DNA of 64,000 nt. Source: Ypsolopha sequella (Eukaryota; Arthropoda; Insecta; Lepidoptera; Ypsolophidae). This document shows positions 56,273-64,000 of this stretch, in pieces (within the stretch, counting starts at the first letter, position 1; each line of letters opens with the position of its first letter). The DNA lies in NCBI GenBank assembly GCA_934047225.1, contig OW203997.1, forward strand, positions 4,140,417 to 4,204,416. The letters are read 5' to 3'. Under the pieces are notes generated by a model. The model was not told where the DNA came from, did no database searches, and saw nothing but the letters and a program-made list of their open reading frames with translations. The position numbers and the translations under genes are program-made.

Positions 56273-56664
56273 AATAGTAGTTTATGCTACAAGGGCCAAA
56301 AGGAATAAATTACGAGGACGATTTAAAACACGAGCGTAGCGAGTGTTATAAACGTAGCCGAGTAATTTATTGCTTTTACGCCCGTGTATCATACTACGTT
56401 TTTCAATGCATAGTGTGAGGAAATGAAAACAAATTTAATCTTGTGAACTTTAAATTATGATTGGCTCAAAAGGATTGTATCCAGAGCCGTTAAACAGTGG
56501 AAAAAAAGTATATCATCTATGGTACACAGGAAAAGCTGCAGGTTAGCCAACCATTGCAAACAAATTAAAAAAAATAATAATAAAGCCCTAGGGCAAAATA
56601 ATCGACTTTCTGTTCGGTTTTGATGCATAAAAGGTGGGCCTTTACGAGCACATGCATTGAAAAA
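56273..56664 (+). repeat. Family B repeat, copy 7
   Basis: Complete copy with the full outer hairpin (ACACGAGCGTAGCGAGTG) and both TTTTTCAATGCAT ends. It starts about 10 bp after the 1-kb TIR element. Confidence 0.85.
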
Positions 56665-56674
56665 GCATTTATTG

Positions 56675-56720
56675 GGTTCGAAATATATTTCGGCCAACTT
56701 GTGGCCGTCGTCAGTCGAAT
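56675..56720 (-). ncRNA. Hammerhead-like motif, variant form, best copy
   Basis: Minus strand: TTCGA, CTGACGA (56714-56708), an extra C, stem II GGCC/GGCC with a 7-nt loop, GAAA (56691-56688), palindromic AAATATATTT and TTC before GAACC. The box has U7 changed to C, which is tolerated at that position in hammerheads generally. Stem I is UUC/GAA with two unpaired bases before the box. Confidence 0.4.
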
Positions 56721-56730
56721 AAGTAAATAC

Positions 56731-57106
56731 AAAAGATATTTGACATGTGTATACATTGTAAATTTTGTAATATTATTATACGTATATAACTTTGTTGATT
56801 TAGACATTTAAAACCTGTGACAGACATTAATATGGTTCCATAACTGTTCTTTTATTTCCTTTTTCATGTACCTTTAACATCTATTAGTTTGTTATGAGTT
56901 ATCCAACCATAGTTTGACCGAAAACGCCTTAGGCGCGGTGCGGTGGGGCGGAGGGAGTAAAGGAAATAGAATGAGTTCACATGAGATCGATATTGCCGGA
57001 CAGATCTTACGTAAATAATTGTAAGTGAAATAAGTATCTTCACAGTGGTTTCGGTCAAATAATAACCTGTATTATAAAAGAAACTGACAATCCAGTGAAA
57101 AAGTAA
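56731..57106. other. Intergenic, nothing identified
   Basis: A GC-rich patch (GGCGCGGTGCGGTGGGGCGG, about 56930) without a gene signal. Confidence 0.3.
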
Positions 57107-57406
57107 TTAGAGATCCGTAAAACTGTCCAAGTGTTAACCAAAAACGAGGACGAGAACGCGAGAAAAGGCGACAATGGAAGCTTCCATCAAACGAGGTTGT
57201 TACTGAAGGATTACTTAGCAGACGAAAGTTCTGTCGCCCGCTTGTGGCTTACAGCGTATAACTGGGACTTACGGGGAAGTAAACTATCGAGTAAAGGGTT
57301 ATGCCGAACTTGTATGGCTTCTCAGGCTTATCCAATAGCTCCTGTATTTTCAAGGAACGGTCACATTGCTCTTCTGGAAAATGTTTTCAGTATGAAATGT
57401 CAATAA
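57107..57406 (+). CDS. Unrecognised open frame of 99 codons
   Basis: Open from after TAA at 57104 to TAA at 57404-57406, with no early ATG, so an exon or a fragment. Peptides include KNEDENARKGDNGSFHQTRL, LADESSVARLWLTAYNWDLR and GLCRTCMASQAYPIAP. GC content and codon use are well above the flanks. No domain recognised. Confidence 0.3.
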   Translation, partial: LEIRKTVQVLTKNEDENARKGDNGSFHQTRLLLKDYLADESSVARLWLTAYNWDLRGSKLSSKGLCRTCMASQAYPIAPVFSRNGHIALLENVFSMKCQ

Positions 57407-60165
57407 CATCCTAAACTTTGCGTCCCAATCTATGTTGGTTTTTTGTTGCGTCAAGTGTAATGTTGCAGAACAGACTCAAACCTTAAAAAATACAATGCAC
57501 AGCAGCTGAAAACGCAAATAAAATTATTAACTGAACAATAGTCATAAAGGTTTTATAGTAATAGTAAAGAGATTTAAGAGTTTCGAGTGACAATTTTCTT
57601 TTTTAAACCTCAAGAGCTATAATTTTGTGTTAAATGCAAAACCAAGCACTTTCCTTATTTACTTACAAAATAATGCCATGAAATGAGAAATCACATTGAA
57701 AGAATATGTAATTTCTCTAATTTTGTCCAAAATACAATAGATACCAGTTAAATTTAAATTAAAATTCAAAAGTTTTTATTTGTACAGAATAAAAGGTAGA
57801 ATTAGCCATTACGAGCCACAAAGGCATACAAATGTTAAAACACAACACATAATAATGTACATACATGCAATCTCACACAAATTCATAGAATACAATAGAA
57901 AATTATTGTCTATTTAAAACTTTAAAAATGTTATTAATGTACAAAACAAAACATCAATAAGGTCATCAAAAGTAGGTAGAAAATCATAAGAAAACAACAT
58001 AAAAATCAGCCGTGGTTTCGGAAAATAGGTTTGAATTATCTGCTCCAAAACCCAAAAGCACGTTAGACAGCTACGCTAACAAACCTGCCCGTGGGTTGTA
58101 AGAAACGCGACTGTCAGACGCGATACAACTGAAATCCGTCAGGTTTTGTCGAACTTTTCAATTTCCGCAATTCAACTTTTTTATCTCTGCCATTCCGTGG
58201 TCTCAAACTTAGTAAAAAGTTTAAAAATGTAACAAACTCGATCTGTTTCAATGCTATTCCTACTTTATTTACCTACTTTTGACTCCGTAAGGGGCAGGTT
58301 AGTATCATTTAGGCATCATCATTATTAACATTACAAAAACAGTAGGTATTAAGATGTTTGATCCATGATTTGAGTTGTATTATTATTTCAACATTTCAAC
58401 CGTTTCGTTTTTCTTTATATTTGTAGCAGGTCTCAAAAAACACTACCTACGAGTAAATTATGCTTGAGAAAGTTTTCTACTTGCAAATAAAATACAGTGC
58501 TCCCAAAGTGATAATGCGCATACAAATCTTCGCCACTGTTCGTTCGTATGCTGTCACAGGGCTCAAGCTATATTTTATGGACTTATAGAACTTCTTAAAC
58601 TTCATCTTAGATGAATACTTCTATTGCTAGACGGTGAAGAAAATACAAAAGCAATAAAATTACACTAATGTACCCAATCACATTGTAACAAAAGCACACA
58701 GAACCATTTATTTACCCACTTTCGTAACTTTTGTTGCGAGTTCCGCACGTAATCTTCTTATTATATTCTGGTAAGAAGTTCGCCCTTTCCCTTTGAGAAA
58801 TGAGATAGAAGTTTCTTATATTTGCTTGATAACCACTGAGCAACTTGTTTATTGGCAGCTTGTTAGTTATTTCTTCAATTGTTTCTTCTGCTCAGATTTA
58901 ATAAATAAGCTGGTTACGAGGAAATAGGAACAAAAGTATCTTTTTTCGAGAGCTTACTCAATCAAGGTCTATTTTACCACTTGATGATAGTTTATGTGTT
59001 ACATAAAGTAGGGCCACTGAGTGATGGCACTTATGACAGCTGCATTTAGTGATGAGGTACATTTAAAATTTCGGTTAAAAATAAAAATCAAGTGTGAGTT
59101 TACTCAACATTAGACACGTCATTCAACATTCAACATAATAATACAAAAAGAAAATGTGCCAAAACCAGTGGCGTAGCTATCGGAGGGCTATGCGGTGTAG
59201 TGTCCCGGGGCCTCCAAGAGATGTTTAAATATCTAAATCGAAAAAAGTATTTTACTATCATTTATTTTCGTTTAGTTTAACTTCGTCATTGTTTTGTTTT
59301 TAATTAATAATAATATTATTGCGTAACTTGGCGACCTCAAACACGACCTATAAAAAATGAGAAACTTTAAAAAAAAAAAATCTTTGTTTCTATACAATAA
59401 AGCAACATTCAAATCGAAAAATAATAACCGAAACAAGTAGCACATCACTATCAACAATGAAGTATTACATTTTTTAATTCACAATTGCTTATAAATAATT
59501 ACGATACTTTGTAGGCATTTAAACGTCATAGGCGCCATCACTCAGTGGCTCTACTGTGATGTATATGTCATCGGAACATCGTAGAATTGGGCATACCATA
59601 ATCTGCCCAGATAGACATATTTTTGTTAAAATTAAGAGGATCGCTTCGCTCCGCTCCGCTTCGCTCGGGTCCCCTTTATTTACATGTAAACCTAACATGT
59701 TCAGCTTGTCATCGCACCTATTTCTGATTTTTGTTGAAATATTTTCGATTTAATACCTGCCCAATTCTAAGATCTGCCCGCGAAGTATACAAAAAGTGTT
59801 TCATTTTTAAACTTATTTTCCGGATATGCGGAGAGAATCATATGAAATATTTCTTAATTTATATTTGAATTTATTTTCTGTTAGTTAAAAAATGATGTAA
59901 AAACTTATCACATAATTAAGCCTCAAGCTTAATTTATGTTTTCTTTTATTTTATGTAATTACGTTTAAGTTATATTTAATTATTTCATGATTTAGTAGTA
60001 ATTTATAAAATTTATCATATTTGCATTTTTTATTTAGGTTTTTTTCTGTTTAACATTGTAACATTATGCAAGGGCTGTGTGCTCCTATAACTTGTATAAC
60101 TCTACAGGACTAATGTATAAGTCAATAAGTAGATGTTTGTAATCGGAGTATGCAGTTGAAGCTCC
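57407..60165. other. Intergenic, small repeats only
   Basis: 57765-57960 looks like a minus-strand retroelement tail (TTTTTATTTGTACAGAATAA). 59166-59220 begins with CAGTGGCGTAGCTATCGG, a hAT-type end whose mate I could not find. A CTTCGCTCCGCTCCGC run lies at 59645. No supported gene. Confidence 0.35.
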
Positions 60166-60637
60166 TTAAGGCGATTACCATCGCCAAATTAGCAGCTTGA
60201 TATTTGTCACTACGAATATCAACGAAAACGACATTGAAATAACGTTTATATCAGCGCGCAATGCATAGTGGCTGTTACGACGCTCGCTGCGTCCATGATA
60301 GGGTGAAATAGGAGAAAATTATACTTTTCACATGGACGTGATTGTTCGATTGAATAATCATATGTTATGTTTATAGCTATCAAGTTTATCTATTTATCAA
60401 AGCATAAATTAATTCAATCAGCCAAGCCACTTAGGAGCAGTAGGAAATTTAAGCCAAAAAACATAATTAAGTAAAAAAAAAATTCATGTAGAAGTTTTGG
60501 TGGTATGAAAAAGAAAAATGTTGCATATGTTGTCTAAGAGTTGATTATTCATAATACATTTTTTCATTATTTTTGGTTTGGCCATAAACAAGGAGTAGGC
60601 TTTAGAAAGTACCCATTTGGCAATAGTAAGGCCCTTT
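60166..60637 (+). mobile_element. Family C MITE, copy 6
   Basis: TTAAGGCGATTACCATCGCC to GGCAATAGTAAGGCCC; the terminal TTAA at the right is decayed and abuts a TAAATAAATAAA tract and a LINE. Confidence 0.75.
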
Positions 60638-60657
60638 TGTCTTTAATAAATAAATAA

Positions 60658-61371
60658 ATAAAACGTGGTGAAACTGACCCATCAGCATCAACCCAGCATC
60701 ATTGTTTTCACGCAAAAAATAGCAACTGTAAATGTACATCGTTAGAGTTGGTTCAACAACACAAGTACCTAGGCCTTGTTATTGATGAGCGTTTCAACTG
60801 GGGACCGCACATACAACATGTGTGTAATAAATTAAGGGCGTTACAAAGTAAATTTGCTGTTCTTAAATATAAAGTACCGTTCAGAATACTGAGACTACTT
60901 TATATTGCCATGGCCGATTCAATAATAGGATATGGTTTAAGCAGCTACGGAAAAACATATAAAACCTATCTAGAAAATATATACAAACTACAAAAAAGTA
61001 TTTTAAAAATAATTGTCCCTACTAAAATAATGTCAGAATACAAGAAAAACAAAATTAATCTATTTCACTATTGCAACGTATTAGATGTTTATAACAAAAT
61101 AAAATTATTTACACTTGTCGATGAAGACTGTAACAAGACGTTCTTGAAAGCAAAACAACGTCCCGCGTGTTTACGTAACCTTAGTTATATGGCCTTATAT
61201 GTATTACCTAGATATAATAATACTTATGGAACTCGAACATGGATGTACTTCTTGCCAGACATTATTAATAAACTTCCAAGAGATCTTCAAAAATTATATA
61301 TTAGTAGTGATAAGTATAAATATAAGATAAAAGATTTCCTAATTGAAAATTCAGGTGAAAATTTATTATAA
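60658..61371 (+). pseudogene. LINE ORF2 C-terminal part (jockey/CR1-like), open for 237 codons
   Basis: The open frame starts without ATG after TAA at 60657. It reads HHCFHAKNSNCKCTSLELVQ then QHKYLGLVIDERFNWGPHI, the conserved L--V--YKYLGL--D--L-W--HI motif after the reverse transcriptase palm, and ends with TYGTRTWMYFLPDIINKLPR. The reverse transcriptase catalytic motifs lie upstream and are missing, so this is a 5'-truncated copy. A 3' UTR follows to about 61545 (AATAAAGATATATAAAAAAA) and includes a GC-rich hairpin (AACCGCACGA with TCGTGCGGTT). Confidence 0.85.
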
Positions 61372-61606
61372 ATTAAAACCGCACGATATATTCTGTTTCG
61401 TTTCGTGCGGTTTTTGATTGTTTATTTATTACTTTTTATAACGTATGTACTCGCCACTACAGATAAGCCAATTGGCTTTCGCTAGTGGCTATATAGTTTA
61501 GTTTAAGATTCACTGTAATTGGGATTAATAAAGATATATAAAAAAACCCCAAGGGTAAATCAATTTTAACCTATTATAATAACTAAAGATAGGGTTCATC
61601 ATAACA

Positions 61607-61946
61607 AAATAGTAGTATATGCTACAAGGGCGAAAAGGAATAAATTACGAGGACGATTTAAAACACGAGCGTAGCATACTACACTTTTCAATGCATAGTG
61701 TGAGGAAATAAAACAAATATAAATAATCTTGTGAACTTAAAATTATGATTGGCTCAAAAGGACTGTATCCAGAGCCGTTAAACAGTGGAAAAAAAAGTAT
61801 AACATTTACGGTACACAGGAAAGGCTGCAGGTTAGCCAACCATTGTAAATAAATAAAAAAAAATAAAGACCTAGTGCAAAATAATCGACTTTCTGTTCGG
61901 CTTTGATGCATAAAAAGTGGGCCTTTACGAGCACTTGCATTGAAAT
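61607..61946 (+). repeat. Family B repeat, copy 8, with a deletion
   Basis: AGTAGTATATGCTACAAGGG to GCATTGAAAT. The right half of the outer hairpin is deleted between GAGCGTAGC and ATACTACAC. It abuts a family E MITE. Confidence 0.85.
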
Positions 61947-61947
61947 A

Positions 61948-62213
61948 TACAAGGTGACTTTTTGATCATCGTCCAAATTCATACTGGAAGCTTGGTAAGT
62001 GATCAGCATCATAACTCGATATCAATAATTGTGAATTTCGTATTATGAAATTTCGACTTCCCATAGTAATTCACTCGCAGTCCTGGGTGAATCACTATCG
62101 GGAGTCGAAATTTCATTTTATGAAATTTACAAAAATCGTTATTGGTTCATGATACTGATCACTTACCAAGGCTCAAGTATGAATTTGGACGATGTTCACA
62201 AATTCACCTTGTA
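61948..62213. mobile_element. Family E MITE, copy 2, TA target
   Basis: TACAAGGTGACTTTTTGATC mirrors AAATTCACCTTGTA, with ATCGTCCAAATTCATACTGG and its complement further in. About 266 bp, same as copy 1. Confidence 0.85.
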
Positions 62214-62594
62214 TATTATTGCACGCACCGCGCCGGGGCACCCCGCGGAGCTGATGAAGGTAAGTTAAACGAAAAGTCGAGATTTTCTCTTCTCGTAAAA
62301 ATCGAAGTGATTCTCCAGCTTAGATATTTATTTCGTTATTAACAATAAAACCCTTGAAGGTCTAACGTCGTCGAGTCCGTCGTATGGATAAAATTTATAA
62401 CAAATAATACTAACCATAATCTCCGATACAAATTATTATTATTATTTATAAGGTTAATCAATACGCCCGGAAGTAATCTGAATAAATCCAATTATAACCG
62501 CTTGTAATTTGTGGACCGACCCTTCAGATTGGTAATGAAATCCAAACAAATAGATTTAACGGCCAAAACCAGCTCACAGATAAAAATAATAATA
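62214..62594. other. Intergenic; one GC-rich patch
   Basis: 62222-62262 (CGCACCGCGCCGGGGCACCC) is followed by GTAAGT, which could be a splice donor (AAG then GTAAGT at 62260). No other exon evidence. Confidence 0.25.
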
Positions 62595-62722
62595 TTATTA
62601 GAAACTAATTTCAAGTAAACGAATATTTGAAAAAGTTCCTCGGGTTAGGATTCAAACCTGCGACTTACTGATTACAAGACAGTCGCGGTACCGACTGCAA
62701 CACCGAGGTTCTTATCTTGACC
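62595..62722 (-). repeat. SINE with tRNA-like head, copy 2
   Basis: On the minus strand AGATAAGAACCTCGG, GCAGTCGGT, an ACTG/CAGT stem, B box GGTTTGAATCC and CCCGAGGAAC, then a body (CGTTTACTTGAAATTAG then TTTCTA) that aligns with 49037-49150. The anticodon-like loop differs (TGT). Confidence 0.65.
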
Positions 62723-62767
62723 GACGAATTTTTTCGCCAAACGATTTTTTTTACTTGATTTACCAGA

Positions 62768-62820
62768 CTGTAATGTAAAGCGATAGTGATAGATGTTGAA
62801 GTAAGACAATAAGGCCCCAG
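62768..62820 (-). repeat. Single arm of the 6278-6415 MITE family
   Basis: AAAGCGATAGTGATAGATGT and ACAATAAGGCCCC correspond to one arm of the palindromic element near 6.3 kb. Confidence 0.5.
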
Positions 62821-62828
62821 CATATTAT

Positions 62829-64000
62829 ACAGGGTGGCCCAAAATAACGTTGACAAGAGTTTTTACGAAAAATTTTGACAACTTTATACGTGCATTAAAT
62901 AAGGTTATAAATAATAAAAATACACTTTATTTGATACAAGAATTCCTATTTGTCTTCAAAATAACCTCTTTTAGCGCGGATACAAAGAGACAAACGCTTG
63001 GTAAAATTTTCTACAATTTTCCGCACTTCCTCTACAGATATTTTGTCCCACTCCCGTGTAAGTGTTGCTTTTAGCTCATCAACACTTCTATGACGCGTAG
63101 CACAAGACCTAGCTTCTAAGTTAGACCATAAACTGTAATCCGTAGGATTTAGATCAGGCGAGTAGGGGGGCCATTCTTTGGAGCTGATAAAACCAGGAAA
63201 ATTGTCTTTGCACCACTGTTGAACACTTAAGGCCCTCCCTGTGGTGTGAGCTGGAGCGGAGTCTTGCTGAAATATCCATGGACGATTACCAAAGTGCTGT
63301 TGACTCCAAGGAAGGAGCAAATTTTCAAGAATGTCTCGCCGGTAGTTTTATTGGTTGATTTTGATACCCTTTTTTACAAAAATTAGGGGAGTTTTGCCAC
63401 TGGCGCAAATCGCACCCCAAACCATAACTGTTTCAACGTTTTGGCGATGTGGAACACATGCAGCAGCTTCAGGACGAGTGGAAGACCAGATCCTGTCATT
63501 TTGGTGATTATGGGCTTATCCTATCGTAAATAATTTTTCGTCAGAGAATACCATATTTTCCCAATTTGACGCTGCGGAGCGTTGTTTAAGCAAACGGCAT
63601 GTTTTAAGTCGAACTTTTTTGTCTTTTTCCGTAAGCAATTGCGCTTTTCTCAGTTTGTATGGTACCAATTGCAGATCATGTTTCACTATATGCTGTATGG
63701 TGGAGCGACTAGTCCCCAAGTCTCGAGACATTTTTCTCACATTGGTCTATGGATTACGCACTAATCTTTGTTCGATAATGTGTCGGTTCCTAGAAGTCCT
63801 AACAGTCCTCTTGCGTCCTCTTCCAGGACGGTTTCCGATGTTGCCAAGCTCGTTATAGCGTTTAATTGCTGCAGAAACTAACTGACGACTAACACCAAGA
63901 ACCTTCACTATCTCAAACTGCCTTTTTCCACGGCCATGCAATGAAATTATGGCTCCACGTTGCACTGACATAGCGAAATAAATATATTTTTTCACTTTTT
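62829..64000 (-). mobile_element. Tc1/mariner-superfamily transposon, cut by the window edge
   Basis: The left end is ACAGGGTGGCCCAAAATAAC, preceded by TA, as expected for this superfamily. It contains one transposase frame on the minus strand whose start lies at 63995 or beyond; the right TIR is outside the window. Confidence 0.8.
62946..63995 (-). pseudogene. Tc1/mariner-type transposase with three in-frame stops
   Basis: N-terminal helix-turn-helix (ISLHGRGKRQFEIVKVLGVS, then a GRGRKRTVRTSRN hook), second DNA-binding part (SRDLGTSRSTIQHIVKHDL), first catalytic motif VFSDEKLFTIG, then VETVMVWGAICASGKTPL, second motif IFQQDSAPAHTT, and YSPDLNPTDYSLWSNLE with the third acidic residue. By my count 40 residues separate the second and third Asp, longer than DD34D mariner and suggestive of the DD37-41D groups. 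All pieces are in one frame, broken only by TAG near 63745, TAA at 63518-63516 and TAA near 63345. About 350 codons, the usual size for the family. Needs a trans-acting enzyme to move. Confidence 0.85.

Noticed and set aside
62946..63995. Joining the transposase pieces as an active gene
   Set aside because: Three in-frame stops are present and the right end of the element is outside the window; activity cannot be claimed.

Overview
The window looks like an intergenic or gene-edge stretch of an insect genome, most likely a moth or butterfly (Lepidoptera). It is strongly AT-rich, contains spliced-type coding sequence at one edge, and is packed with repeats of kinds common in lepidopteran genomes: a GGGTTCCGTACC-type repeat, RTE ends carrying GGCCTATGTCCAGCAG, Helitron-like ends with GCGGGCAAAAGCTA, Tc1/mariner relics, and tRNA-derived SINEs. 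The order-level call is inference from recognised repeat styles; I cannot name a species.

Layout. 0.5-1.1 kb: the last exon of an unrecognised host gene on the minus strand, with an odd in-frame TAG; a possible short exon lies at 2.1 kb. 2.5-17 kb: palindromes, MITEs, two mariner relics (one split by a hAT-like MITE), and a LINE tail nested in a 390-bp foldback repeat (family B). 18.2-20.4 kb: a 2.2-kb satellite of an 8-bp unit (CGATACGT and variants) that is free of stops in all six frames, so its long open frames are not genes. 20.5-35 kb: MITEs, LINE 3' ends, a Penelope-like element (PLE) relic with a GIY-YIG C-terminus, a possible TATA promoter with a ribozyme-like motif downstream, and a 33-bp minisatellite. 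35-50 kb: Helitron-like repeats, a triple nest of SINE, hAT MITE and MITE at 37-38 kb, paired family B copies with an internal tandem duplication, and LINE, RTE and Tc1 relics. 50-64 kb: a perfect inverted repeat of about 200 bp per arm carrying hammerhead-ribozyme-like sequence, a 1-kb TIR element, a LINE ORF2 C-terminus, more MITEs, and a Tc1/mariner transposase at the right edge with three in-frame stops but no frameshift I could see.

The most interesting signal is a recurring RNA-like motif with the order of a type I hammerhead ribozyme: a short stem I strand, CUGAUGA or a variant, one extra base, a hairpin, GAAA, a small palindromic stem III, then UH followed by the stem I partner. It occurs at about seven loci (ten sites counting both palindrome arms). 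One is beside a PLE endonuclease relic, two are inside large palindromes and one is 0.15 kb downstream of a TATA-like promoter. PLEs are known to carry hammerheads, so this fits a set of PLE-derived fragments; self-cleaving ability is untested. Other points worth a second look are the in-frame TAG in the exon, an unidentified protein-coding repeat present three times, and the two-hairpin architecture of family B. No complete host gene is visible.
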